Origin: Actinomycetota bacterium
Lineage (GTDB): Bacteria > Actinomycetota > Geothermincolia > Geothermincolales > RBG-13-55-18
Assembly: GCA_040757835.1 (NCBI GenBank)
Contig: JBFLWJ010000001.1
Coordinates: 247,254-311,253 of the forward strand
Direction of reading: 5' to 3'
Length of the DNA stretch: 64,000 bases
The first letter of the stretch is position 1. Each line of letters begins with the position of its first letter. A program made the translations under genes and the position numbers. A model generated the notes under the pieces. That model was given only the letters and a program-made list of their open reading frames with translations. It was not told the DNA's origin and ran no database searches. Positions 44,074 through 52,650 of the stretch are shown here, in pieces.

Positions 44074-44796
44074 TCACTCGCCGCCTTCCCGCTCCGCCTG
44101 GAGCTTCTCGCGGATCTGCCGCAGTTCGACCACCTCGTCGCAGACGTCCACGTACTCGCACTCCTCGCAGTCGAAGTTCATCTCCTCGTACATCTTGATC
44201 AGGGCTTCCACGATGTCCAGCACCTTGTCCGCCGCACCGCTGAGCTCCTCTACTTCCTCCCGCGAAGAGGTGACGAAGAGGACCTCCACGCTGCGCACGA
44301 AATCCAGCCTCTTCAGGGACTGGATGAGGGAACTGCCCAGGACCTGGGCGCTGAAGCCCCCGGCGAGGGCCTCCTTGCCCACGCGGCACCAGATGGACTG
44401 GCGCCCCGGGAAGACGCGGGTCATGAAACCCCGCAGGCGAACGTTGTAGGTGGCGTCGCGCAGGTCGCGGTAGCAGTCGTACTCGTCGCTGAACTCGCCC
44501 CCCACCATGATGACCTGCGCGAAGGGGAGGCTGGGGGATTCCGCCGCGGCAAAGTCCGGTCCCACCAGGGTGATGCGCCCGTCCCGCACGCCTTCCCCTG
44601 GGTCCCACAATAGCAGGGAACGGGAGGCCATGCCCGGGTTGCCCAGCTCCAGGCCGGTGTCCTCGCTCAGGATGACCTGGGGGCCATCGGCTCGCGGGAT
44701 CACCGGGGTGAACGGGAGTTCCCTCGCCGACCCCTGGTCGTACTTGTTCTTGATGTATTCCCTTATCTCCGCAAGAGGCTGGTCGAACAGCCCCAT
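44074..44796 (-). CDS. Acetyl-CoA synthase beta (CdhC/AcsB)-like domain protein
   Basis: 240 residues, minus strand. From memory of the family, ELGNPG...DGRITLVGPDF followed by RLRGFMTRVFPGRQSIWCRV and SVEVLFVTSSREEVEEL parallels the substrate-handling part of CdhC/AcsB (ELGxP, DGKVTVIGPD, IxGVMHLNQRxxIWIRI). The region with the nickel/Fe-S A-cluster is absent; instead the C-terminus has CEECEYVDVC (C-x2-C-x5-C). A stand-alone protein of this kind is not a whole acetyl-CoA synthase. It may bind CoA/acetyl groups or hold a metal cluster. Sits between an HgdB-like gene and the CooC-like ATPase. Confidence 0.65.
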   Translation of the reverse strand: MGLFDQPLAEIREYIKNKYDQGSARELPFTPVIPRADGPQVILSEDTGLELGNPGMASRSLLLWDPGEGVRDGRITLVGPDFAAAESPSLPFAQVIMVGGEFSDEYDCYRDLRDATYNVRLRGFMTRVFPGRQSIWCRVGKEALAGGFSAQVLGSSLIQSLKRLDFVRSVEVLFVTSSREEVEELSGAADKVLDIVEALIKMYEEMNFDCEECEYVDVCDEVVELRQIREKLQAEREGGE

Positions 44797-44892
44797 CTCT
44801 ACCCCCTGTCCGTCAACGCGGCACCACCACTCGTACCGCTCATATAAACAGTATAACGGCAGGCCGGTACGGTTGCCGGATCCAAATCACCG

Positions 44893-46308
44893 TCAATCGC
44901 CCGCGCTCCTGCGCCGGGAGGTGCGGGGCCTGCGGGTCAGTACGTTGTCCACGAAAGCCGAGATCTCCTCCTGCAGCACGCTCATGGGGGTCATGCGCTT
45001 GATCCAGGAGTCGCCCTGCAGCAGGAGGGTGGGGACGCCCGCCCTCTTCTGTATTTCGTTGCGTACCGCCGACGCCACGCTCCAGGTCTGCTTGCAGGAG
45101 TGGTGGCCGCAGTAGACGGCCGCGGTGGCTCCGAGGTCTTTTACGCAGTGGACGATATCGTCCAGCCAGCGCACCAGCATGGAATCCCCCCCCATCTGCC
45201 GGGTCATGGGCATGTTCCAGGCCGATTCCGCGAGCCCGCGCACCATGCTCTCCATATCCGTGGTGTCGATGATGGTGGGGAAGCAGGACATGAGCACGTC
45301 GGTCATGTACACGATGCCCTGTTCGTCCAGCCAGGTGAAGAAGCCGTCGAAATCGAAGAAGTAAGGGAGGTAGGTCCATACGGTGCGGGCCCTCTCTTCC
45401 GCGATATAGTCACCATTCTCCAGGATCTCCTTGACGGTCTCGACCATGATGGTAAGCAGCCCTATCGCCTCATCCGTGCCCCACATGGTGAAACGCGCCG
45501 AATATGTGAAGAGGGAGAAGATATTGGGGACGGGGCAGGGCACCAGCTTGCGCAGGTCCCAGAGCTCGTAATAGAGCTCGGTGCAGCGGTTGGCCCTCTC
45601 CAGCACCGCACGCAGCCGGCCCTCGTCCAGCTTCTCTCCGATGAATCCCTCGAGCTGCCGCAGGCTGGCCTCGAAGTTTTTCTGGTACTGTTCCCTTCCT
45701 CTCCAGTCGGTGTAGTTGGGCTTCTCGATGAAGAACTGGGGGATGTCGTATTCGCGGGCCACGAACTCGTGGATCTTGGAGTTGGCGTCGCAGGCGCCGG
45801 GAGCGCTCTGGACGATGCCGTCGGGAATGAAGTCGCTGCCGGTGAGCACCGAGCCGAGGGCGATGGTGTTGGCCGAGCAGAGAAAGTCCGGTATACCCAG
45901 GCCCATGGCGTAATCCCAGTAGCGCTCGCCCTGCCCCGCCAGCGCCACGACGCCCAGGGTGGTGACCACCTCGCTGGTGAGGAGCTCGGCTCCCTCGAAG
46001 GCGTGGATGAACTCGGGCAGGTAGTTGAAGGTCCCCATAAGGAGCTTTTTCCCCCGTTCCCTGGCGTGAAAAGCATCCTCCAGCCAGGCGGAGATCATCT
46101 TCAGGTAGACCATCCCCGCCCGGCGGTGCCGCGGGTGCAGTATAGCCGCCAGGGTGCTGCGCAGGTCCGGCGGGACCACGTGCAGCAGTCCCTCCAGCTC
46201 CTCGTCGCTCATATCGTCCGGCAGGGTCCCTACCAGCGCGAATAGGGAATAAGCCCGGTCGAAGAGCCCCGGCATCCCGTTTGCAGTCTCGTGCGCCATC
46301 CCCATCAC
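44893..46308 (-). CDS. 2-hydroxyacyl-CoA dehydratase D-component family protein (HgdB/FldB-like), long form
   Basis: 471 residues, minus strand; GTG 46308 or ATG 46305/46299. Family marks: SAPGACDANSK, FIEKPNYTDW, GHHSCKQTWSVA and the C-terminal LQGDSWIKRMTPM. Several Cys that could ligate a [4Fe-4S] cluster are seen (in CSAN, GACD, HHSCK). These proteins form heterodimers in 2-hydroxyglutaryl-CoA or phenyllactyl-CoA dehydratases and benzoyl-CoA reductase. The gene overlaps the other subunit by four bases, so they should be a dimer. A 97-bp gap follows. Confidence 0.85.
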   Translation of the reverse strand: MMGMAHETANGMPGLFDRAYSLFALVGTLPDDMSDEELEGLLHVVPPDLRSTLAAILHPRHRRAGMVYLKMISAWLEDAFHARERGKKLLMGTFNYLPEFIHAFEGAELLTSEVVTTLGVVALAGQGERYWDYAMGLGIPDFLCSANTIALGSVLTGSDFIPDGIVQSAPGACDANSKIHEFVAREYDIPQFFIEKPNYTDWRGREQYQKNFEASLRQLEGFIGEKLDEGRLRAVLERANRCTELYYELWDLRKLVPCPVPNIFSLFTYSARFTMWGTDEAIGLLTIMVETVKEILENGDYIAEERARTVWTYLPYFFDFDGFFTWLDEQGIVYMTDVLMSCFPTIIDTTDMESMVRGLAESAWNMPMTRQMGGDSMLVRWLDDIVHCVKDLGATAAVYCGHHSCKQTWSVASAVRNEIQKRAGVPTLLLQGDSWIKRMTPMSVLQEEISAFVDNVLTRRPRTSRRRSAGD

Positions 46309-47453
46309 CCCCCGATCCTCTCCAGGAAGGCCTGCACCCTGGTCCTGATGCGCCCGATATCCGCACCCGCCCCGTATTCCTTCTCCAGTACCAGCACCGG
46401 TATCCCTTCCTCCTCCAGGTCCGAGCGGAGGCTGACGTTCTCGACACCGTGCAGGTCGCAGAACTTGTTATAGACCAGCACTGCCCCGTCCACCTCTGCC
46501 CGCCGCGCCGCGGCTAAAACGAAGTCAAGGCGGTGGGGGTAGTCGTCGTACATGCGCGCGCAGTAGAGGTTAGCGAGGTAGGCGTACGCCATGGCGTGGA
46601 TGGGATCACCGTCCAGCTCTGGCAGGGCCCAGAAGGCGCGCGTCCCGTAACAGAGGGCGTCGGTGGCCACCAGGCCGCCTACGTCCTCGATTTCCCTCAC
46701 CAGCCCCAGCTCGTCGCTGGCGCTGCCCGCCAGGAGCAGCCTGGCCCGGTACCCGGATATCTCGGCTTCCCGGCGCACCGCGAGCAGGCCGTCCAGGAAT
46801 CCCTCGAAGACCGCGGGGGGCAGCGAGGATTCCAGAAGAAGCGTGGCCAGGGCCTCGGTGCCGGTCAAGCCCGGGCGAACCCGCTCGCGCAGCGCGAAGA
46901 GCTCCCGCATCCTGGACCTCACGCGGTTGTTCCTCTGCATCGCTTCGCGCAGCGCATCATCGGAAACGTCCGCCCCGAAGTGGGCGGATACGGCCTCCCG
47001 GTACAGCTCCAGCTCCTCCGCGAAGAACTCCAGCGCCTCCGCGGTCATGAGGTGGGGGACGTGAAGGTAATGGAAGAAGTCAAGTCCCTTGACGTACTGC
47101 CAGTTCTCGAACATGCCGCGCAGGTGATCGCATCCGTTGGTCTCCACCAGCCCGTCCAGGAAGTCGTAGCTGCCGTCGAGGCCGAGCTGAAGGCAGGCCC
47201 GGCAGAAGCCGCAGTTGAAGCGGGCCATATAGGCGTCGGCAAGCTCCCTGTCCGGGTTGCCCAGGGCGCGGATGCGGTACGGCAATACGCCGGCGGCGTC
47301 GAGGACCTCCCGCGGCGTGGCCACGCACATGTAGCCGACGATGCGGCCACCGTCTTCCTTCCACTTCCGCAGGTGGGGGTTGAAGATGTCGCTGGCGTAA
47401 TCCAAGAGGTCTTCCATGGCGGGGGTCCCTCCCTTTATCCCGGTCGCCATCAC
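46305..47453 (-). CDS. 2-hydroxyacyl-CoA dehydratase D-component family protein (HgdB/FldC-like), short form
   Basis: 382 residues, minus strand; GTG 47453 or ATG 47450. Typical pattern GYMCVATPREVLDAAGVLPYR, then CGFCRAC, a third Cys in TNGCDHLRG, and near the end YNKFCDLHG...IPVLVLEKEYG...RTRVQAFLE. These are the cluster-binding and core motifs of the family. It is the first gene of the operon. The ATP-dependent activase (HgdC, ASKHA fold) that all characterised members need is not encoded nearby. Confidence 0.87.
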   Translation of the reverse strand: MMATGIKGGTPAMEDLLDYASDIFNPHLRKWKEDGGRIVGYMCVATPREVLDAAGVLPYRIRALGNPDRELADAYMARFNCGFCRACLQLGLDGSYDFLDGLVETNGCDHLRGMFENWQYVKGLDFFHYLHVPHLMTAEALEFFAEELELYREAVSAHFGADVSDDALREAMQRNNRVRSRMRELFALRERVRPGLTGTEALATLLLESSLPPAVFEGFLDGLLAVRREAEISGYRARLLLAGSASDELGLVREIEDVGGLVATDALCYGTRAFWALPELDGDPIHAMAYAYLANLYCARMYDDYPHRLDFVLAAARRAEVDGAVLVYNKFCDLHGVENVSLRSDLEEEGIPVLVLEKEYGAGADIGRIRTRVQAFLERIGG

Positions 47454-47648
47454 TGACTGAAGTCTGCCGTATCCCCTCTCGCGGCACTATAAGGGTGAGG
47501 CAGGCGAGAAGCCGGTACCGTGGCGGCCCCACCGCTAGGGGGGGCTTATCGAAACAGCCGTATAATGGATGATTCTATGTTCAATCGTGGGAGGGCGGCA
47601 AGTGGGGAAAGCCCGCGCATTATTAGGGGGATTTCCCCTCGAAAAGAG

Positions 47649-47673
47649 AGCCCCGCGGCTGGCCGCGGGGCTT
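47649..47673 (-). terminator. Terminator of the AIM24 gene (minus strand)
   Basis: AGCCCCGCGG/CCGCGGGGCT, 10-bp stem with 4-base loop; read on the minus strand it is followed by CTCTTTTC. It lies just after the stop of the gene ending at 47689. Confidence 0.8.
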
Positions 47674-47688
47674 CGCCGGTTTAAAGTC

Positions 47689-48657
47689 TTACTGTCCGAG
47701 GATGCCGCCCAGGATGCCTCCGGCGGGACCGCTGCCCCCGCTCTTGGGGTTCTGGAGCTGGGTCGTGGGCGCCAACTCGCTGGGCTGCACGATGACGAAA
47801 CCATCGCCCTGGAACGCCAGCTGGAAGAGCTCGCCGTGGGTGGAACCGAAGATCCCCCGCAGGCTGGAGAGGTTGGCGTCCACGTGGATGGAGGGATTGA
47901 GCGACTGCGACCAGGCGATGGTGGCGTTGGGGTCGGTGAAAGTGGGCGACTGCGGCGTCACTTTCATGGTCATGGGTTCACCGTCGGAGCACAGGGCGAC
48001 GTAGCCGGTTCCGGTGAGCGCCACCGTCCACAGACCACCGGCCATCATCCCGGCGCCTCCCTTGATCATCGTGATGTCCCAGGCGATGCTGGGGCTGAAG
48101 GCGAGGAGGTTGATGGCCTCTACGGTGATGGCCTCGTTGTTTAGATAGACCAGCACGATGTCGTTACCGCCATCGGCGAGGAAGAGGTCGCCCGTGCCCT
48201 GCGCAAGCATGAGGGTGAAGGATTCTCCCGACACCGCCTTCTTCAGCCATTTGGCCGCCCCGCCGCTCCCCTGGCGCGCGAAGCTTATCTGGCCCTGGTA
48301 GGCGATCATGGAGCCGGCCTTAGCCAGCACCTGGCCGCCGGAAGCTCCCATGTTCACGCGCAGCAGCTTCTTGTTCTGGAGGTTGAAGGCGTTGGTGCTC
48401 TCGACCTCCAGTGACTCCTGCACCAGCGCTGAAAGGCTGGTGGGCGCCAGCTCCTCGGAGAAGGGTGTCCCGGCTCCGCTGGGCGCGACGACCGGCTGTG
48501 GGGGCGGCGCTGCCGGGGCGGCCGCCGGTGCAGCTTCCGGCGCGGGCGGCGGCGCCTGCTCCGCGGTTGCCGCCGCGGCGCCCTGCAGGGACTGGCCGCA
48601 GAAACGGCAGAACGCGGCGCCATCCGCGTTTTCCTGGCCACAATTAGGGCAGAACAT
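47689..48657 (-). CDS. Zinc-ribbon AIM24-family protein
   Basis: 322 residues, minus strand, start at 48657 behind AGAAGGAGGT. An N-terminal zinc ribbon (CPNCGQENADGAAFCRFCG), an Ala/Pro linker to ~residue 70, then an AIM24 beta-sandwich domain (~80-300) and a Gly-rich tail (GGILGGILGQ). AIM24-type proteins are widespread in bacteria with unknown function and resemble tryptophan-RNA-attenuator fold proteins. Own terminator; no partners. Confidence 0.82.
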   Translation of the reverse strand: MFCPNCGQENADGAAFCRFCGQSLQGAAAATAEQAPPPAPEAAPAAAPAAPPPQPVVAPSGAGTPFSEELAPTSLSALVQESLEVESTNAFNLQNKKLLRVNMGASGGQVLAKAGSMIAYQGQISFARQGSGGAAKWLKKAVSGESFTLMLAQGTGDLFLADGGNDIVLVYLNNEAITVEAINLLAFSPSIAWDITMIKGGAGMMAGGLWTVALTGTGYVALCSDGEPMTMKVTPQSPTFTDPNATIAWSQSLNPSIHVDANLSSLRGIFGSTHGELFQLAFQGDGFVIVQPSELAPTTQLQNPKSGGSGPAGGILGGILGQ

Positions 48658-48823
48658 CTCTTACCTCCTTCTAGACGAGACAGGGCTAAACGACTGCCTG
48701 GACCGCACAGCGGACATAACCTGATTATAAGCCCGGGACACAAGAGAATATCGACAGGTGGCGGTATAATATTTACCGCCCTTGCCGCCGCGCATGTATT
48801 CTCATCTGCGTACGGTCCGCATG

Positions 48824-50044
48824 CTATGCATACGCGGTAAAACCCGAGCCGAGCAGCTCGCGCCCGACGATCAGCTTCTGGATCTCGGTGGTGCCGTCCG
48901 GGATGGTCAGCATCCTGGCGTCGCGGAAGTATCTCTCCAGGGGGTATTCGTCGGAGAGGCCCATACCCCCGTGCACCTGGATGGCGTCGGAGGCCACCTT
49001 TACCGCGGCCTCACAGGCGTAGCCCTTGGCCAGGGACGACGCCATGCGCGCATCGGGGTCACCGTTGACGGCCAGCGTGAACGCCCAGTAACCCAGGAGC
49101 CGCGACGTGACCGTCAGCGCCTTCATGTCGTAGAGCTTCTCCTGGATGAGCTGGAGCCTGCCGATGGGCCGTCCGAACTGCGACCTCTCCCTGGCGTAGT
49201 CGATGGCGGCGTCCAATGCCGCCTGGGAGATCCCCGCCGCCGCCAGGGCCATGCCGCTGCGCAGGAAGGAGAAGATGATGTTCTCGGGAGACATCCTCCC
49301 CAGCATACCCAGGGTGCCGATACCGCCCGATTCCCCCGGGGGCTTCCTGGCGGCGGCCTCGGCCATGGCCGCCAAGGCCATCTGCACCACGTTGTTGCCC
49401 TTGGGGACACGGCAGTCGTTGAAGTACAGCTCGCCGGTGGGGGCGGCTCTCCAGCCCAGCTTGTGGAGGTCGGATGTCTCGAAGGGCGATTCCTCCTTGT
49501 CCACGAGGAGGAAGATGCGCTCCCCCTTCTCGTCGTTGGCTACAAGCAGGCACAGGTCGGCCACGGGCCCGTTGGTTATCCAGGTCTTGGTCCCGTTGAC
49601 CAAGTAGAAATCACCGTCCGGCACGGCGGTGGTGCGCATGGCCCGGTTGTCGGAGCCGGCTTCCGGTTCGGTGATGGCGTAACAGCCGATGAGCTCGTTC
49701 TCCATGAGCCGGGGGAGCAGGCGCTTGCGCATCTCCTCGGGGGCGATATTGACCAGGCCCGCGGGGAAGGTCAGGCCGAAGAGGCCGGCCGCGCTGGGCC
49801 ATACCCGGAACATCTCCTCCGCTAGGATGGCGATGGCCAGGGGGTCGCCGCCCATCTCTTTCATGCTCTCGAGGTCGTATCCTATACCGATCTTTTTGAA
49901 ACGTTTGAGGACGTCCGTGGCCTCTTCCTTGGTCATGGGCCCCTTCCTCTCCTGCTCGTCCACGAGCGGAGCGATCTCCCTGTCCAGGAACTCCCTGACG
50001 CTCTCACGGAACATCTTCTGGTCTTCGGTGAACTCGAAATCCAT
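48824..50044 (-). CDS. Acyl-CoA dehydrogenase
   Basis: 406 residues, minus strand. The flavin/substrate motifs YAITEPEAGSDN (~residue 120) and the C-terminal QVHGGMGLSDEYPLERYFRD with RDARMLTIPDGTTEIQ are standard. It oxidises acyl-CoA to trans-2-enoyl-CoA, passing electrons to electron-transfer flavoprotein, not encoded here. Monocistronic; GGGAGGG precedes the start. Confidence 0.92.
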   Translation of the reverse strand: MDFEFTEDQKMFRESVREFLDREIAPLVDEQERKGPMTKEEATDVLKRFKKIGIGYDLESMKEMGGDPLAIAILAEEMFRVWPSAAGLFGLTFPAGLVNIAPEEMRKRLLPRLMENELIGCYAITEPEAGSDNRAMRTTAVPDGDFYLVNGTKTWITNGPVADLCLLVANDEKGERIFLLVDKEESPFETSDLHKLGWRAAPTGELYFNDCRVPKGNNVVQMALAAMAEAAARKPPGESGGIGTLGMLGRMSPENIIFSFLRSGMALAAAGISQAALDAAIDYARERSQFGRPIGRLQLIQEKLYDMKALTVTSRLLGYWAFTLAVNGDPDARMASSLAKGYACEAAVKVASDAIQVHGGMGLSDEYPLERYFRDARMLTIPDGTTEIQKLIVGRELLGSGFTAYA

Positions 50045-50213
50045 GATCGACCCTCCCTCTTAACAGAAACGTATCACTTGCCGCTCGCGGTCACGGGGAA
50101 CATGGCGGCGCCTCCCGGGTGTGCCGGCTTGGATGGTCAGGTCTCAAGTCTAGCATATAATGCTGCGGCTACCCGCACGCGCGGACCACGCGGGTAAGGC
50201 CCGCCGTGACCGG

Positions 50214-51665
50214 TCACCGCAGATGGTAGTAGAGGCGCAGCGCGCTGTCCGCGGCCATCTCCGTGCCTATGCCCCGGCCGCCGGCGTCGGCACCCACGAG
50301 GTAGAGCCCCTGGACCGGGGTGGACGTTGCGGGACGGTTGGTTCCGCTCTGGCCGACCTCCTGGGCTATGCCGATGCATTCGCCTGCCGTCCTTCCGCTC
50401 AGGCCCGAGACCTGCGTTGTGAGCACCCTCTCCACCGCCACCGTGGCTCCGGATATCTCCGGAAAGAGAAAGGCGGCTATCTCTTCTGCCCGTGCCAGCA
50501 GGGATGCCGCCTGATCGACCCGCTGCAGGTCGCTGGGCGCAGGCACCCCGACGATGAGGCAGTCTTTCCCCGGCGGCACCAGGGAGGGATCCCAGATACC
50601 GGGTGCGGTCACGAAGAGGAAGAGGTCGTCGGGCACGCTCCCGTCCTCGAGGTAGTCGAACATGCAGTGCGGCGACAGATCGGGCATATGCAGGAGGCAG
50701 GGCGTGCGCATGGAGGATATCTTGCGGTCGAGGAAATATTTGACAGCGATGAAAGCCTCGGAATCCCGCAGCGCATCGGCCGCTGCGAGGTACTCTGCCG
50801 GGAAGGCCTCGCGCCCTGCCATGGCGATGGTCTTTTTAATCCCGGCGCTCGAGACGACCCTGTCCGCCGCGATGAACTCGCCCGCCGCGGTGGTGATGCC
50901 GCGTACCCTGCCACCCCTGGTCTCGATGGCGGCAGCTTCACAGCCCAGGCGCAGCTCTCCGCCTTGCGCGGTGAGAGCGCGCAGGAAAGAAGCGGGTATG
51001 GCCCCGGAACCGCCGTAGGGATAGCAGAGCTGTGATGACCGCATGGTGCTGGCCAGTATAAAGGCGAACTCGCCCATGCTGGCGCGGTGCCAGGGAAGGA
51101 CCATGGTCAGCATGGCCATGGCGTGGAAGGTCTGCAGAAAATCGTCGGAGTCGGATAGGCGGCTGAAAAAGTCGCGCACGCTCACGTCCTGGAGCTCGCC
51201 GTAGAGCGGATAGCGCTTGTCGCTGAAGCGCCTGCCCAGTGAGAGTAGGCCACCGAAGCCTTGTTCCCGTGCCGCCTTTACGGCGGTGGATGGCCAGCGC
51301 ATTTTCTGCCAGCCCCTGAGCCGCCCCTTGATGGAGCTGGCCACCGAGACGGGATGGAATTGGGAGGATCCCATCTCCATCCTCCCACCCCGCAGGCTGA
51401 GGGTGAAGGAAGGGGTCCTGGCCGACCAGCCCGGGCCTTCGCCCAGGATACGGGTTATGTCCCCGAAAGGCCCCCACTGGCCGCGTCCGAACATGTGTAC
51501 GCCGGTGTCGGCCACGTACCCGTCGTGCCTCGTGGACGAGCACTTTCCGCCCGGAAACCCGTTCTTCTCCACCAGGACCACCTGGTGTCCTGCGTGGGCC
51601 ATGAGGGCCGCGAAGGCGGAACCGCCCGGCCCTGATCCGATCACTGCCGTTCTGCTTTCAGGCAT
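50214..51665 (-). CDS. FAD-dependent oxidoreductase, phytoene-desaturase (CrtI)-like
   Basis: 483 residues, minus strand. N-terminal dinucleotide-binding motif GSGPGGSAFAALMAHAGH and EKNGFPGGKCSS, the CrtI/amine-oxidase arrangement; C-terminal LYLVGADAGGRGIGTEMAAD closes the FAD site. Likely substrates are isoprenoids or other hydrophobic compounds; no carotenoid genes adjoin, so the role stays open. Upstream gene is 26 bp away on the same strand. Confidence 0.83.
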   Translation of the reverse strand: MPESRTAVIGSGPGGSAFAALMAHAGHQVVLVEKNGFPGGKCSSTRHDGYVADTGVHMFGRGQWGPFGDITRILGEGPGWSARTPSFTLSLRGGRMEMGSSQFHPVSVASSIKGRLRGWQKMRWPSTAVKAAREQGFGGLLSLGRRFSDKRYPLYGELQDVSVRDFFSRLSDSDDFLQTFHAMAMLTMVLPWHRASMGEFAFILASTMRSSQLCYPYGGSGAIPASFLRALTAQGGELRLGCEAAAIETRGGRVRGITTAAGEFIAADRVVSSAGIKKTIAMAGREAFPAEYLAAADALRDSEAFIAVKYFLDRKISSMRTPCLLHMPDLSPHCMFDYLEDGSVPDDLFLFVTAPGIWDPSLVPPGKDCLIVGVPAPSDLQRVDQAASLLARAEEIAAFLFPEISGATVAVERVLTTQVSGLSGRTAGECIGIAQEVGQSGTNRPATSTPVQGLYLVGADAGGRGIGTEMAADSALRLYYHLR

Positions 51666-51691
51666 GGCCGCTCCTCGGGGACGGTACGGGG

Positions 51692-52285
51692 TCAGACTTC
51701 CGTGAACCCCTGGGAGATGAGGGTGCCGTCGCCGTCCCGGAAGACAAAGACCAGCTCCCCCCGGGGGTCGAAGGAGGCCCGCTCGGCCAGGACCAGGTGA
51801 TAGGGGCTGGTGAGCACCTGGGCGGTTATGGCCCCCGGATCCGGTTCCGTGACTTCGATCACGACGGCAACATCGCCGCCATCCTGGGCGGCTCTTGCCA
51901 CGGTTATGGCATAGCCGGCGGTGGGCTTGGGGCCCTGCATGGCCGCGATGACGATGTATCTATCGAAGTCCACGCCGGGGATGGTCTCCTGGAAGAAGGC
52001 CTGGGAGACGAGGCGCTGGAACTCCTCCTCGTCGCTGATGGCCAGGCATTCCGGAGGGGCGTCCTGCGGGATTGGTATTTCGTCGATGCGGCCGTACTCG
52101 CTGTTCACCCCCTGGGCGAGGGTCTGCAAGGGGATATCGTTGCCTCCGCTCCCATCCGTGCTGCCCTGGGATGGCGGCGGCTCGTCGCCGCACCCGGTCG
52201 CGGCGGCCAGCACGAGACAGAGAAGGACGGAGGCAAAACACCATCCGATCCTCGAGGAACGGTAACCTTTGCGCAAGGCGATCAC
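51692..52285 (-). CDS. PrcB-like-domain lipoprotein
   Basis: 197 residues from GTG 52285 (TTG 52276 is also possible with GAGAGGGTG upstream). The frame extends to 52399 but without a signal peptide in place. Lipobox AAATGC near residue 28. The mature domain with FDRYIVIAAMQGPKPTAGYAITV resembles the PrcB C-terminal domain found with secreted proteases (GYAI, LAERASF). Minus strand, head of a two-gene unit with the oxidoreductase. Confidence 0.72.
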   Translation of the reverse strand: MIALRKGYRSSRIGWCFASVLLCLVLAAATGCGDEPPPSQGSTDGSGGNDIPLQTLAQGVNSEYGRIDEIPIPQDAPPECLAISDEEEFQRLVSQAFFQETIPGVDFDRYIVIAAMQGPKPTAGYAITVARAAQDGGDVAVVIEVTEPDPGAITAQVLTSPYHLVLAERASFDPRGELVFVFRDGDGTLISQGFTEV

Positions 52286-52478
52286 CCTCTCAATATCGGG
52301 AATTCCGTGTCTCTTGTCCTGCCATACCCTCACATTACAGGGCGGGTGGACGGTGCGGCAAGTCAGCGGCTGGCGCGTAAGCGATATGGGGAACCCCATG
52401 TGGTAATATCGAGGAGTTCGGTAAGCAGTTCAAGCTCAGGGTGATGCGCAGCACGACTAGGACCGTTGAAGGGCTGTC

Positions 52479-52507
52479 TGTAACGTGGACTGCATTGGGT
52501 ATATAAT
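52479..52507 (+). promoter_or_regulatory. Possible promoter of the SDR-MaoC operon
   Basis: TGTAAC (52479-52484), 17-base spacer, TATAAT (52502-52507). The -10 is perfect, the -35 weak. A ~140-base leader with a GGGGGGCGCTCCCCC hairpin would follow. Confidence 0.45.
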
Positions 52508-52650
52508 GAAAAAGCCGCTCTGGCGGCCTGCAGCGTATACGGTAAGGTATAGGGATAAGTCAGGAGAGCCTCGTCTCCGGCATAATGCCTGGAAACAAGC
52601 GGCGATAGACCATGGGGGGCGCTCCCCCGAGGAAGGAAAGGAGAGGGTTA

